Assembly: GCA_964345105.1 (NCBI GenBank)
Contig: CAYFPZ010000010.1
Coordinates: 1 to 51,667, forward strand
Reading direction: 5' to 3'
DNA length: 51,667 nucleotides
From: DG-33 sp964345105
Lineage (GTDB): Archaea; Hadarchaeota; Hadarchaeia; Hadarchaeales; Hadarchaeaceae
A program made the translations under genes and the position numbers. Of this stretch, positions 15,027-23,892 are shown piece after piece. Positions within the stretch are counted from its first letter, which is position 1. Every line of letters begins with the position of its first letter. The notes beneath the pieces are model-generated. The model did no database searches, was not told the origin of the DNA, and worked only from the letters and a program-made list of their open reading frames with translations.

Positions 15027-15283
15027 AATTGCCCCCTAGCACGATTATCCTTAAACCAGGGAATAGTGAGCAAAATGAAACCGGCAGTTGGCGAAGCCTC
15101 AAGCCAGTGGTCGATGCTGAAAAATGCAATGGATGCGAGTTGTGTTGGCTTTATTGTCCTGAACCAGCAATTACCAAGGGCAAACCTGTTGTTATTGACT
15201 ATCGATATTGTAAGGGCTGTGGTATCTGTGCCAACGAGTGTCCAGTCAAAGCGATAGTGATGGTTGAGGAGGGACGAAAATGA
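15023..15283 (+). CDS. porD: Pyruvate:ferredoxin oxidoreductase, delta (ferredoxin-like) subunit
   Basis: The 86-residue protein has two [4Fe-4S] ferredoxin motifs: CNGCELCWLYCPEP and CKGCGICANECP, each CX2CX2CX3CP. It carries electrons between the catalytic subunits and ferredoxin. The start overlaps the porG stop by four bases and its own stop overlaps the porA start by four, so gene dosage is coupled. A short N-terminal segment of about 30 residues precedes the first cluster, as usual for PorD. Confidence 0.94.
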   Translation: MKLPPSTIILKPGNSEQNETGSWRSLKPVVDAEKCNGCELCWLYCPEPAITKGKPVVIDYRYCKGCGICANECPVKAIVMVEEGRK

Positions 15284-16464
15284 AACAACTTATTAATGGC
15301 GACGAAGCCGCTGCCATCGCTGCAAAGCTCGCGCGCGTCAAGGTCATCTCAGCTTACCCAATAACCCCGCAGACTATTATCGTAGAGAGGCTTGCCGAGT
15401 TCGTGGCTAATGGCGAGCTGGATGCAGAATACATCAAAGTGGAGTCAGAACACAGTGCACTAAGTGCTTGTTTAGGTTCTGCGGCTGTAGGGGCGAGGAC
15501 ATTTACTGCGACTTCCTCTCAGGGATTAATGCTTATGAGCGAGATATTATTCGTCGTTTCAGGTATGCGGCTACCCATCGTCATGGCAAACGCAAATCGA
15601 TCGCTTTCTGCACCTCTCAGCATTTGGTGTGACCAACAAGACTCAGTAGCTGTACGCGATTGTGGTTGGATACAGCTTTATTGCGAGAATAATCAGGAGG
15701 TTCTCGACTCGACGATTCAGGCATTTCGCATCGCTGAAGAGTCCTTGCTTCCAGTAATGGTCTGCTTCGATGGATATATCCTCTCACACACGGCCGAGCC
15801 AGTGGAGATTCCTGAACAGGCTGAAGTCGATAAATTCCTTCCCACTTACAAGTATACTTATCCCCTCGATCCAGAGAAGCCCGTCACGATGGGTGCAGTT
15901 GGGGTACCAGAGTACTATGAGGAATTCAGATATATGTTGCAAGAAGCTGTACTCAAATCGAAGGAAAAAATAATTGAAGTTGGACAGGCATTCAGTAAAC
16001 AATTCGGAAGGAACAGCGGCCTCATTGAATGTTATCGAAGTGATGATGCCGACGTGATTTTGCTCACAATGGGCTCGTTGAGCGGCAGCGTAAAAGAGAT
16101 GATTGATGAGTATCGCGGTCACGGCGAGCGAGTTGGACTTGTGAAGGTGCGAGCATTCAGACCTTTCCCAGCGAAAGAGTTAGTAGACTCGCTTGGCCAT
16201 GCCAAAGCCGTGGCTGTACTCGAAAAAGATTTCTCACCTGGTTCAACGGGGGCACTTTTTTCGGACCTTTCTGGGGCGTTTGTAAATTCTAGAAAGGCTC
16301 CGCTTTTGTTGAATTTCATCTGTGGTCTTGGGGGACGTGATGTTTCATCACTTCAGATTAGGAAAGCGACCAAAGCAACGGTGGAAGCAGCGAAAACTGG
16401 TGAAGTCAAAAAAACTGTCCGATGGCTAGGGTTGAGAGAAACTATGGTGGGGTTAAGACCATGA
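15280..16464 (+). CDS. porA: Pyruvate:ferredoxin oxidoreductase, alpha subunit
   Basis: The 394-residue subunit provides domains I and II. Near the N-terminus are NGDEAAAIAAKLA and AYPITPQTIIVE, then VESEHSALSACLGSAAVGART and the FTATSSQGLMLMSEILF helix, the PorA substrate and TPP-contact region. YPLDPEKPVTMGA sits mid-protein and FSPGSTGALF near the end. The sequence matches the archaeal pyruvate type rather than the 2-oxoglutarate type, but substrate preference is inferred. The start overlaps porD. Its last codons overlap the true porB start (ATGA). Confidence 0.93.
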   Translation: MKQLINGDEAAAIAAKLARVKVISAYPITPQTIIVERLAEFVANGELDAEYIKVESEHSALSACLGSAAVGARTFTATSSQGLMLMSEILFVVSGMRLPIVMANANRSLSAPLSIWCDQQDSVAVRDCGWIQLYCENNQEVLDSTIQAFRIAEESLLPVMVCFDGYILSHTAEPVEIPEQAEVDKFLPTYKYTYPLDPEKPVTMGAVGVPEYYEEFRYMLQEAVLKSKEKIIEVGQAFSKQFGRNSGLIECYRSDDADVILLTMGSLSGSVKEMIDEYRGHGERVGLVKVRAFRPFPAKELVDSLGHAKAVAVLEKDFSPGSTGALFSDLSGAFVNSRKAPLLLNFICGLGGRDVSSLQIRKATKATVEAAKTGEVKKTVRWLGLRETMVGLRP

Positions 16465-17333
16465 AACAAGTGCCCGAAGAAGAATTGCTCGCACCTGGAC
16501 ATCGTGCATGCCCAGGGTGCGGCAGTATCCTTGCGATAAGGTACGCACTAAAAGCTCTTGGTAAAAACACTATCGTTTGCGCCCCAACTGGTTGCATGGA
16601 GGTTGTTACCACACCATATCCAGAAACCGCTTGGCGAGTACCTTGGATACATGTTGCTTTTGAGAATGCCGCCGCAGTTGCTTCTGGAGTTGAGTCTGGT
16701 TTGAAAAGTTTGGGTAAAAGTGGCATCAAGGTCGTTGCGATAGGCGGCGATGGGGGTACGGTAGACATCGGGCTTCAAGCTCTTTCTGGGATGGTCGAGC
16801 GCAACCATAACGTGCTCTACATTTGTACTGACAACGAAGCTTACATGAACACGGGTATACAGCGAAGTGGAGCAACACCCTACAGCGCATGGACAACTAC
16901 AACACCCGTAGGCAAGGTGAAGCGAGGCGAGGATCTCCCGAAAAAAGATATGCCAGCAATAATCGCGGCTCATAGTGCCCCTTATGTTGCGACTGCTTCA
17001 GTTGGCTACCCTCTCGATTACATCAAAAAAGTGAAGAAAGCAGCCTCGATTGAAGGACCAACTTATATTCACGTCCATTGCCCGTGCGGTCCGGGGTGGA
17101 GGTTTGATTCTAGCAAGACGATTGAAATCGCCAAGCTTGCGGTGTTGACAGGAATGTGGAATCTCTATGAAATCGAGAATGGCGTGTTTAAGCTCACTTT
17201 TAAGCCGCCCAAGCGAAGGCCGGTTGCTGATTACTTGAAAATGCAAAGGAGATTTAGGCATCTCAATGATGAGGAAATCGCGGAAATCCAGCGGATGGTA
17301 GATGAACAGTGGAAGCGTTTCGGCATCAGTTAG
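16461..17333 (+). CDS. porB: Pyruvate:ferredoxin oxidoreductase, beta subunit
   Basis: The 290-residue beta subunit binds thiamine diphosphate and a [4Fe-4S] cluster. HRACPGCGS provides the first two cysteine ligands, APTGCMEV a third and VHCPCGPG the likely last. The TPP motif runs from GGDGGTVDIG to NEAYMNTG, and TPYSAWTTTTP matches pyruvate-type enzymes. I use the ATG at 16461, overlapping the porA stop, over an earlier ATG at 16422 that lies inside porA; GGTGGGG lies 12-18 bases upstream. hypF begins 48 bases later but has its own AT box. Confidence 0.93.
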   Translation: MKQVPEEELLAPGHRACPGCGSILAIRYALKALGKNTIVCAPTGCMEVVTTPYPETAWRVPWIHVAFENAAAVASGVESGLKSLGKSGIKVVAIGGDGGTVDIGLQALSGMVERNHNVLYICTDNEAYMNTGIQRSGATPYSAWTTTTPVGKVKRGEDLPKKDMPAIIAAHSAPYVATASVGYPLDYIKKVKKAASIEGPTYIHVHCPCGPGWRFDSSKTIEIAKLAVLTGMWNLYEIENGVFKLTFKPPKRRPVADYLKMQRRFRHLNDEEIAEIQRMVDEQWKRFGIS

Positions 17334-17381
17334 ACGGGTTTTTAAAACTGAAGTCTGATGTGTTTAAAATTGGGTGGGAAT

Positions 17382-19691
17382 TTGCGCGCTCGTGCTGAAA
17401 TAGCAGTCACTGGCCTAGTGCAGGGTGTAGGATTTAGACCGTTCATCTATCGACTTGCTACTCATCACGGGCTCACCGGCTTCGTCCGGAACATGGGCGA
17501 CGCGGGAGTGCAGGTGGTAGTCGAGGGTGATAAAAGGGCAATCGAAAAATTTGTCAACTCGTTGTGTCCCGAACAACCCCCGCTCGCACGAATAGATGAC
17601 GTCCGAGTTGTGTGGAAGAATCCAACCAACGAATTCGCTATTTTTAGGGTAGTGCCGAGTGAAATAACTGGTTTGGGGCTTCCTTCAGTAGCGCCACCCG
17701 ATCTCGCGCTCTGTGAAGATTGCCTACACGAGATGCTCGACCCAAGCGACCGGCGCTATAATTATCCCTTCATCACCTGCGTCAACTGTGGCCCTCGCTT
17801 CACTATCATCGAGAAGCTTCCCTACGACCGCCCCCGAACTTCAATGAAGGCTTTCCCGCTCTGCGCCGATTGTCTCCACGAGTATCAGAACCCCCCAGAC
17901 CGACGATACCACGCAGAACCAACGTGTTGCTCCATCTGCGGTCCCCGGATGAAGCTCTACGATGCAGAGGGTAATCCCATTGATGTGCCCGAACCGCTGC
18001 GTGAGGTAGCGCGTCTGCTTGATGGGGGTAGCATAGTCGCCATCAAGGGAATAGGAGGAATTCACATAGCATCTAAAACGACCGAGGATGGGGCACTCGC
18101 ACGCATGCGGAGGGCATTCAACCGCTTTCAGCAACCATTTGCGGTAATGTCCAGAGATATTAAGACAATCCGAACTTTTGCGGAGGTCGGTAAAGCCGAA
18201 CTTGAATTGCTTACATCCTTCCGACGGCCGATAGTTGTGCTCCAACGCTCTAGCGATTACGTGCTTTCAGAGCTCGTGGCACCAGGTTTGGATTCGGTTG
18301 GCGTGATGCTCCCTTACTCGGGAATTCATCACCTCATTCTGAACTACGGCAAGGATCCTGCCTACGTCATGACGAGCGCAAATGTCGCTGGGTTACCGAT
18401 GATGATAGATAACAATGAAGCCTTCAGGAAGCTGCGCGGGGGCGTCGATTACTTCCTACTTCATGATCGGCTAATCGTCAACCGATGTGATGACTCGGTA
18501 ATCAAGGTGATCGATGGAAAGCCAGCATTTTTGAGGCGTTCGCGAGGTTACGTGCCGGAGCCCTTGAAGCTCACTTTCACGAGTGATAGAAAAGTGCTCG
18601 CAGTGGGAGCGGAGCTCAACGTGACTTGCTCGGTTCTGACGGGCGACCGGTGCTTCCCCAGTCAACATATAGGCGACACCACAAAAGTGGAAACTCTCAA
18701 ATACATGCAATCAGCTGTTGATCGGCTTATGCGCCTGTTAAAATTGGACTCAGTTGACATAGTTGTCCACGATTTACACCCCAACTATACAACAACAAAG
18801 ATTGCACCGCGGATGGCAAAGAAGCTCGGAGCAAAAACCCTTTCTGTTCAACATCATCACGCTCACCTTGTCGCCCTGATGGCAGAATGTGGTCTGAGCG
18901 AGTTTGTCGGCATCGCCATCGATGGTGTTGGATATGGTCCAGATGGCACGATATGGGGTGGCGAAGTCATGTTGGCCGACCTTAACTCGTTTAAACGTGT
19001 GGGCGGGCTAATGAGCCAGCGTATGCCGGGGGGTGACTTGGCAGCGATATTTCCAGCGCGCATGGTTGCAGGCATCCTCTGGCCGCACATCGAGCGTGAG
19101 GAGCTTGAGCGGGTTCTGGACGAGTTCTGCGCGAGTAGCTTCAGACGCGGGAAGCAAGAGAGAGATATAGTTATTCGCCAACTCGAGCGCGATTTGAACG
19201 TGTTTCAAACGAGTAGTTGCGGCAGAGTACTCGATGCCATCGCCTGCCTGCTCGGGATTTGCAACGAACGAACCTACGAGGGCGAGCCAGCGATTAAACT
19301 CGAGGCGGCAGCAAACAAGGGGGAAGCAGGTGAAGCAAGGCTAGAACCCGTGATCGAAAAGGTCGACGGGATGGTGGTCGTCAACACATCTCGGTTGCTT
19401 GTGGACGTACTCGATGCCATTCGAGCACGAGTTTCCCGCAGACACATCGCGGCTGCGGCCCAACGAACTATCGCTCGGGGGTTGGCGTCAGTCGCTATCG
19501 AAGCAGCTTCCTCTAAAGGGATTGAAGTCGTTGGGGGGTCAGGTGGGGTGTTCTACAATAGAGCGATCACCACAGCAGTGCGCAAGGAAGTCGAGAAAGC
19601 GGGGTTGAGATTTGTTCAACACGAGCTTCTGCCTTCGGGTGATGGTGGTATCTCTGTCGGGCAGGCAATCGTCGCAGTAAAACAGCTATAA
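17382..19691 (+). CDS. hypF: Carbamoyltransferase HypF, [NiFe] hydrogenase maturation
   Basis: HypF uses carbamoyl phosphate and ATP to make the thiocarbamoyl on HypE that becomes the cyanide ligands of the [NiFe] site. From the TTG start, 769 residues, typical length. Domains: acylphosphatase with VQGVGFRPFIY (13-23), two zinc fingers (CEDC 111-114 with CVNC 133-136; CADC 161-164 with CSIC 183-186), a YrdC-like domain starting around KGIGGIH (222), and a C-terminal Kae1-like domain with QHHHAH (490-495) and GIAIDGVGYGPDG. GGGTGGG sits just upstream of the TTG at 17382 and a TATA-like stretch at about 17336-17347 fits it; an ATG at 17358 is the alternative. No hypABCDE is in the window. Confidence 0.95.
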   Translation: MRARAEIAVTGLVQGVGFRPFIYRLATHHGLTGFVRNMGDAGVQVVVEGDKRAIEKFVNSLCPEQPPLARIDDVRVVWKNPTNEFAIFRVVPSEITGLGLPSVAPPDLALCEDCLHEMLDPSDRRYNYPFITCVNCGPRFTIIEKLPYDRPRTSMKAFPLCADCLHEYQNPPDRRYHAEPTCCSICGPRMKLYDAEGNPIDVPEPLREVARLLDGGSIVAIKGIGGIHIASKTTEDGALARMRRAFNRFQQPFAVMSRDIKTIRTFAEVGKAELELLTSFRRPIVVLQRSSDYVLSELVAPGLDSVGVMLPYSGIHHLILNYGKDPAYVMTSANVAGLPMMIDNNEAFRKLRGGVDYFLLHDRLIVNRCDDSVIKVIDGKPAFLRRSRGYVPEPLKLTFTSDRKVLAVGAELNVTCSVLTGDRCFPSQHIGDTTKVETLKYMQSAVDRLMRLLKLDSVDIVVHDLHPNYTTTKIAPRMAKKLGAKTLSVQHHHAHLVALMAECGLSEFVGIAIDGVGYGPDGTIWGGEVMLADLNSFKRVGGLMSQRMPGGDLAAIFPARMVAGILWPHIEREELERVLDEFCASSFRRGKQERDIVIRQLERDLNVFQTSSCGRVLDAIACLLGICNERTYEGEPAIKLEAAANKGEAGEARLEPVIEKVDGMVVVNTSRLLVDVLDAIRARVSRRHIAAAAQRTIARGLASVAIEAASSKGIEVVGGSGGVFYNRAITTAVRKEVEKAGLRFVQHELLPSGDGGISVGQAIVAVKQL

Positions 19692-19695
19692 AAGT

Positions 19696-20310
19696 TCATA
19701 CACCTATGGCCCAGAAGACCACTAAAATAGAATTGTAAGCGTTGTGAGTTATAATCGCTCCAGCCAGTCCGCTTACCAGATAGCAGATCCCGAGCAGGAG
19801 CCCCGCCCCGACCAAAGGTATCGCGAACGCGGGATAAGTACCGGGATTTGAGAGGTGGAACGCGGCGAAGATGAAGGCCGAGACCAGCACCCCGATCCAT
19901 TTTGAGCGAGTCCGCCGTGCTACTTCCTCGAGTAGAATCCCCCTGAATATCCACTCCTCGAAGATCGGCAGCACATTGACTACAATGAGTAACAGTAACG
20001 GATACTGCTCTTGGAGCACTATGAAGGGATATTCCTCCATCGAGTACAGCTCCAATCCCGCTCCATGAAGGATATTCCCTACTATGGTCGCCACGATGAG
20101 CGCTGCAGCGGTAAATGCAAGTGCAATTGAGATAAGCCTAATCGACTCCCGCTTTCGCATTCGACGCGTGATGGGTAGCCAATAACGTGGACGTATTCGC
20201 TCGAGGTAGGAGGGCCTCAACACAACGAGCTTACCGACTATGAGACCAAGCAAGACGCCGGCCAGGAGGATTCTAACGAGGTCGAGCCATAGCAACAGAT
20301 CACGGAACAT
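19696..20310 (-). CDS. CPBP-family intramembrane metalloprotease (CAAX protease type)
   Basis: The 204-residue integral membrane protein has five or more hydrophobic helices. It also has the CPBP/ABI motifs FEEWIFRGIL (Glu-Glu then Arg, about 117-126), FAAFHLSN (His about 152) and IITHNAYNS (His about 188), which together form the zinc-dependent glutamate protease site in the membrane. Substrate is unknown; archaeal members are poorly characterised. It overlaps the upstream winged-helix gene by 11 bases on the same strand and is convergent with hypF (four bases apart). The operon with a small DNA-binding protein could mean the two are functionally linked, but that is inference. Confidence 0.88.
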   Translation of the reverse strand: MFRDLLLWLDLVRILLAGVLLGLIVGKLVVLRPSYLERIRPRYWLPITRRMRKRESIRLISIALAFTAAALIVATIVGNILHGAGLELYSMEEYPFIVLQEQYPLLLLIVVNVLPIFEEWIFRGILLEEVARRTRSKWIGVLVSAFIFAAFHLSNPGTYPAFAIPLVGAGLLLGICYLVSGLAGAIITHNAYNSILVVFWAIGV

Positions 20311-20536
20311 ACTTTTTAGAGAGCTTCTCGTATCGCCGATTTATGGCTGTACTCACCTTTATCGTCCAAGTGGGTTTGTTTTCCCGCTGTCGGCGCTCGA
20401 CCTTTCCCTCCTCAGCCAATCTGAAGAGATCGACCCGTAGGTGGGCGATGTCGATCCCAGTTTTTTGAGAAAGCTCTTCGATGGTGAGCGCGACTCCGGC
20501 CTCTCTTAACGCCGTGAGAATTTCATCCTTTCGCAA
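20300..20536 (-). CDS. Small winged-helix DNA-binding protein
   Basis: The 78-residue protein reads as one winged helix: LTALREAGVALTIEELSQKTGID (helices 1-2), LRVDLFRLAEEGKVERRQRENKPTW (recognition helix and wing), then a basic tail TAINRRYEKL. It starts with TTG because GAGGTGA lies four bases upstream, inside the end of the preceding gene. Order on the minus strand is UPF0148, winged helix, CPBP protease, all within a few bases, so one transcript is likely. It may regulate its own operon; the DNA target is not visible. Confidence 0.7.
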   Translation of the reverse strand: MRKDEILTALREAGVALTIEELSQKTGIDIAHLRVDLFRLAEEGKVERRQRENKPTWTIKVSTAINRRYEKLSKKYVP

Positions 20537-20540
20537 GTTT

Positions 20541-20867
20541 TCACCTCTCCTTCAACTTTTCGAGTACTTCAAGGATAGATTTGATACGATCGAGCAGCTC
20601 TAAGGTCTTGACGTGGTCAGTTTCCTTTTCGAGCTGAGTGGCAAGCGTATTTAGCTTGGCACGTAGGATATCTTCAACTTTCTCGATGGGGACAGCTTTG
20701 GGCTTAGCTTCAGCTTTCGGGGCTTCGGTTTTTTCGCCACAAACAGGGCAGACGACTTTCCCCTTAAACTCGAAGAGGGCCCCCTTGCAGGTGCCGCAGT
20801 GCACCGAAAGCATTTTCCCCCCGCCGAGGAGCATTTCCGTCATTTTAGCTATCCTTTCGTCCTGCAT
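20541..20867 (-). CDS. UPF0148 family zinc-ribbon protein
   Basis: The 108-residue protein begins with a helical segment DERIAKMTEMLLGGGKMLSVHC, then a zinc ribbon (CGTC about 24-27 and CPVC about 40-43). An Ala/Lys/Pro-rich linker and a long C-terminal coiled-coil-like helix (about 60-108) follow. This is the archaeal UPF0148 family (related to the Sjogren's/scleroderma autoantigen 1 domain). The function is not known. It starts the small operon with the winged-helix protein and CPBP protease. ATG is at 20867. Confidence 0.85.
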   Translation of the reverse strand: MQDERIAKMTEMLLGGGKMLSVHCGTCKGALFEFKGKVVCPVCGEKTEAPKAEAKPKAVPIEKVEDILRAKLNTLATQLEKETDHVKTLELLDRIKSILEVLEKLKER

Positions 20868-20938
20868 TTGACCCCAAACTCTTTATGAGGCCCCTTCCTT
20901 AAAATTAAGTGGATTGGATATGCGAACGGGTGATAACC

Positions 20939-21196
20939 GTGTCCTCGGATGTCAAGCTAAGGCAAGTAGCGGAAATCATGGCGCGCGTGGCGGAGGACAC
21001 TTCAGTCCCTCGTAATATTCGAAGAGCTGCTAATGAAGCTAAAAATGCCCTGTTGAAAAAGGAGGGCGATTCAGTGCTCAAAGCTTCTTCTGCGACGATG
21101 ATACTTGACGAGATAAGCAATGACCCCAATATGCCCATCCACACCCGAACGACGATATGGAGCGCCCTCAGCGTTTTGGAAACAATCCGCGAGTGA
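20939..21196 (+). CDS. UPF0147 family protein
   Basis: The 85-residue all-helical protein carries the UPF0147 signature EDTSVPRNIRRAANEAKNALL followed by ATMILDEISNDPNMPIHTR, an archaeal family of unknown function. I choose the GTG at 20939 because GGTGAT lies five bases upstream; a GTG at 20909 would add ten residues and has no such site. It is divergent from UPF0148. Its last codons overlap, on the other strand, the aldolase-like remnant. Confidence 0.85.
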   Translation: MSSDVKLRQVAEIMARVAEDTSVPRNIRRAANEAKNALLKKEGDSVLKASSATMILDEISNDPNMPIHTRTTIWSALSVLETIRE

Positions 21197-21317
21197 GGTA
21201 AATCATTCTTGCGACACTCTCGACAGCCTCTGCCACGAGAAATGCCTTATGTGGCGTATGCTTAATGGTTATTAGCCCGTGCTTTTTCACGATGAGCTTC
21301 TGTGCTGTCGGAAACCG
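21168..21317 (-). pseudogene. Remnant of a class II aldolase-like gene
   Basis: An open stretch of 49 codons on the minus strand, closed by TGA at 21168-21170 and preceded by TAA, translates to KKHGLITIKHTPHKAFLVAEAV and then ESVARMIYL. It resembles the C-terminal part of class II aldolase/adducin enzymes (such as fuculose-phosphate aldolase), where xNHGxxxxG and xAxxxAExVExxA occur. No start codon with a ribosome-binding site and no N-terminal half are present, and the last bases overlap UPF0147. A decayed gene end is the simplest reading; a chance match is possible. Confidence 0.45.
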
Positions 21318-21366
21318 TTATAGCCTTAGGGGTTTCTTAATTTTTGGTTAAAATCTAGGTGATTGC

Positions 21367-21708
21367 ATGGAATTGGATCTGAAATCTTTCGTTCAGACCC
21401 TCAGGAAAAAAGATACAAAAAAGGCTAAGGAATGGCTCGAGCAAATCAGGAGCAGAGTTGACTTCAATGATGAGTTCGTGCGAGGCTATTTGCTGGCGCT
21501 GCAGGGCATGATTGCGGCCCTCGAGGCCGGAGGAGAGCTATCAGTGATTAACCGCGTGGTGAATGGAGGATACAAACAGGAACAAGTTGTAGAACTCGTC
21601 AAAAGCGTGCAGGAGAGGCTCGCACCGAAGTTTAGACCCAAGGATGAAAAGGGGTTCGACACTGCGTTGGTTGAGGTGCTTCAGGAATTCTCTGGAGAAA
21701 ATGTCTAA
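21367..21708 (+). CDS. Conserved-looking small helical protein, unknown function
   Basis: The 113-residue, probably all-helical soluble protein has no cysteine and no membrane segment. The N-terminal half is strongly charged (RKKDTKKAKEWLEQIRSRVDF) and the middle has FVRGYLLALQGMIAALEAGGELSVI. AGGTGAT lies directly upstream of the ATG (four-base spacing), a strong translation signal, so the gene is likely real. It stands alone, between the UPF0147/remnant pair and trkH. I do not recognise the family. Confidence 0.75.
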   Translation: MELDLKSFVQTLRKKDTKKAKEWLEQIRSRVDFNDEFVRGYLLALQGMIAALEAGGELSVINRVVNGGYKQEQVVELVKSVQERLAPKFRPKDEKGFDTALVEVLQEFSGENV

Positions 21709-21857
21709 TTATATACCTGTTTTTAAGTTTCTGTTTAATTTTTATCTTGAAGATTTTTGAGGAGTTCATGCATCGTGCGCTGGGTTTCTCGCATCCTACC
21801 CCAATTAAGCATAGATTTCAATTTAGCCTACAGTTTTAGTCTTAGCCCAGCAAATCC

Positions 21858-21893
21858 TTTATACACTTTCGGCGAGGGTATACCGTCGGAGGT
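21858..21893 (+). promoter_or_regulatory. Promoter and ribosome-binding site of the TrkH gene
   Basis: TTTATAC at 21858-21864 is followed about 25 bases later by GGAGGT at 21888-21893, seven bases before the ATG at 21900. Transcription probably starts near 21885, leaving a very short leader. The rest of 21709-21857 is AT-rich with a T-rich stretch after the preceding stop and no recognised gene. Confidence 0.5.
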
Positions 21894-21899
21894 TGCGCG

Positions 21900-23303
21900 A
21901 TGCTACATTTCATAGGATTCATTCTGCTCGCCCTAGGCGCGGTGATGTTGGTGCCGGCTCCAGTGGCGTTTCTAGCCAACGAAACCTATTTGCTACCATA
22001 TTTCGTAGTCCCAGCAGTCATCGTCTTCGTGATAGGGTTTTTCCTAAGGCGGCGTTTTCAACCTGTGGATATAACTTTAGGCAAGGCAATGGTGCTTGTC
22101 GCCCTTGGTTGGATCATCTTCTCGGCATTCGGCTCGATACCCTACATCTTAGGCAACTACATGCCAGTCGAGGACGCTTACTTTGAGAGCATGTCTGGTT
22201 TCACAGCTACGGGGCTAACAATGATTTCTAATGTTGAAGCAGTTCCACCCACCATCCTTTTCTGGCGCAGTCTAACTGAGTGGGTGGGCGGTATGGGTGT
22301 GATCGTTCTCTTCTTAGCAGCCCTCATCGGCGCGGGGAAAGCAGCTCGGAAGATATATGTTGCTGAGGCGCGAGCCGATCGCATCGAGCCAAGTATTCGA
22401 GAAACTGCTCGTTCCTTATGGAAGATATACGTATTACTTACTCTTCTGGGAATTGTTGGGTTATACTTCGCAGGGGCACCCAACATGTCGCTGTTTGAAG
22501 CAGTTAACCACTCAATGACGGGGATTGCCACTGGCGGATTCAGCGTGCGCAACGTGAGTTTCGCTGGGTATGGCATCCCAGTGCTTGCAGTTACAATTTT
22601 GATAATGATGGCGGGCGCGACTAGTTTCGCGATTCACCGAAGGGTCATGACCGGGCACTGGCGAGAACTTTTCCAAAACATCGAGGTTCGGCTGATGCTC
22701 GTACTGATAGCGCTGGCTACGCTTTTGCTTGTGTGGAGCGTGGGGTTGCGGGACGCGCTATTTCAATCCTCCTCCGCTTTGACGGGGACAGGTTTCTCCA
22801 CGGCCACCCTCGCAACGTGGGGAGATCCCCAAAAGGGACTGCTCACAATTCTCATGGTTGTAGGTGGCGGGTATGGCTCAACCTCGAGTGCGATCAAGCT
22901 CATCCGAACCGTGATCATCGTTAGGGCGGTCCACTGGATGATTAAGCGAAGTTTTCTTCCCGAGCGGGCGGTTGTGCCGATGAAAATATCTGGTAGGATT
23001 TACAGCGAACAGGAGATGATGGAAACCGCCATTTATGCATTTCTCTACATTATCGTGCTGGTAAGCGGTGCAATAGTGCTGATGACAGTGGGCAACCCAG
23101 CCATTAATTCGGTATTTGAGTCAGCCTCAGCTCAAGGGAACGTTGGCTTATCTGTGGGGATAACTTCAGCAGCAATGCCTTTGGCTGGGAAGATAAGTAT
23201 GACAGTTCAAATGCTGGTCGGACGCCTCGAGATAATTCCAGTGATAGCATTCGTTAGCTACCTGATAGCTAAGGTGCCTCGCCCTCGGCGGAAGCCCTTC
23301 TAG
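21900..23303 (+). CDS. trkH: TrkH/KtrB-type potassium transporter membrane subunit
   Basis: The 467-residue protein has the four-fold membrane-pore-membrane layout of the TrkH/KtrB family. The four selectivity-filter segments are SGFTATGLTM, MTGIATGGFSV, LTGTGFSTA and SAQGNVGLSVG, each with the central glycine that lines the K+ path. It imports K+ across the cytoplasmic membrane. The regulatory partner TrkA/KtrA (NAD-binding RCK protein) is not encoded in the window. Length is at the usual size. The last 35 bases overlap the end of the convergent DUF655 gene. GGAGGT precedes the ATG. Confidence 0.92.
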   Translation: MLHFIGFILLALGAVMLVPAPVAFLANETYLLPYFVVPAVIVFVIGFFLRRRFQPVDITLGKAMVLVALGWIIFSAFGSIPYILGNYMPVEDAYFESMSGFTATGLTMISNVEAVPPTILFWRSLTEWVGGMGVIVLFLAALIGAGKAARKIYVAEARADRIEPSIRETARSLWKIYVLLTLLGIVGLYFAGAPNMSLFEAVNHSMTGIATGGFSVRNVSFAGYGIPVLAVTILIMMAGATSFAIHRRVMTGHWRELFQNIEVRLMLVLIALATLLLVWSVGLRDALFQSSSALTGTGFSTATLATWGDPQKGLLTILMVVGGGYGSTSSAIKLIRTVIIVRAVHWMIKRSFLPERAVVPMKISGRIYSEQEMMETAIYAFLYIIVLVSGAIVLMTVGNPAINSVFESASAQGNVGLSVGITSAAMPLAGKISMTVQMLVGRLEIIPVIAFVSYLIAKVPRPRRKPF

Positions 23304-23865
23304 ATGGCGGGCGCACAAAGACGCGGTATTTGTCGGAGCCCTCTAACTCCATGATTATCCGTTTCGCAATCAAGCCTTTCGGGTTGGTCAACCCTTTTAC
23401 CCTTTTATCTAAATCCTCGAAGTCCGCGAAGAAGCCCTTTTTCCGCTCTTCGATGATCGCCCACATAAGTTTCTTCCCTATTCCCGGGATTAGCTCAAGT
23501 TGGTGGAAGCGCGTAGTCAGAGGCGCGGCACGATTAAAGAACTCTATGAACCGTTCTGGGGCTTCGTTGATCAATCCCTCTATGGCAACTGGCAGCTCTG
23601 CTTTTGCCGCAGCTGTGAGCTCCTCGTAACCCACACGGCGTTTTATTCTTTCGACTTTGTCTCGCCCGCCCTTTCCAATAAAAACGCGTTCGTGAGGGGT
23701 AAATGTTACTCCTGTCATGGGAACGATTTCAAGCAGGGTGAAAAACGTGTCACCAAGAATTTGAGCTATGGGCTCACGCAGATGAATTGGTCTAGGATCG
23801 CCCGGGTTCCCATGAAGCAAGAAATCCAATACTATGCCTCGGTCTTCATACTTCTTATCGACCAA
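23269..23865 (-). CDS. DUF655 family protein (archaeal OB/HhH protein)
   Basis: The 198-residue protein starts with an S1/OB-like beta region (GIVLDFLLHGNPGDPRP, then LLEIVPMTGVTF) and ends with a helix-hairpin-helix LELIPGIGKKLMWAIIEERKKG, a nucleic-acid-binding element. This is the archaeal DUF655 family, often found beside rpoF and rpl21e, as here. A role in transcription, rRNA processing or RNA binding has been suggested from context only. The start is TTG with GGAGG nine bases upstream. The C-terminal ten residues are alanine/glutamate-rich and overlap trkH on the other strand. Confidence 0.88.
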   Translation of the reverse strand: MVDKKYEDRGIVLDFLLHGNPGDPRPIHLREPIAQILGDTFFTLLEIVPMTGVTFTPHERVFIGKGGRDKVERIKRRVGYEELTAAAKAELPVAIEGLINEAPERFIEFFNRAAPLTTRFHQLELIPGIGKKLMWAIIEERKKGFFADFEDLDKRVKGLTNPKGLIAKRIIMELEGSDKYRVFVRPPSRRASAEGEAP

Positions 23866-23892
23866 GAATACGCGCCTCCAACTAACTAGGAA

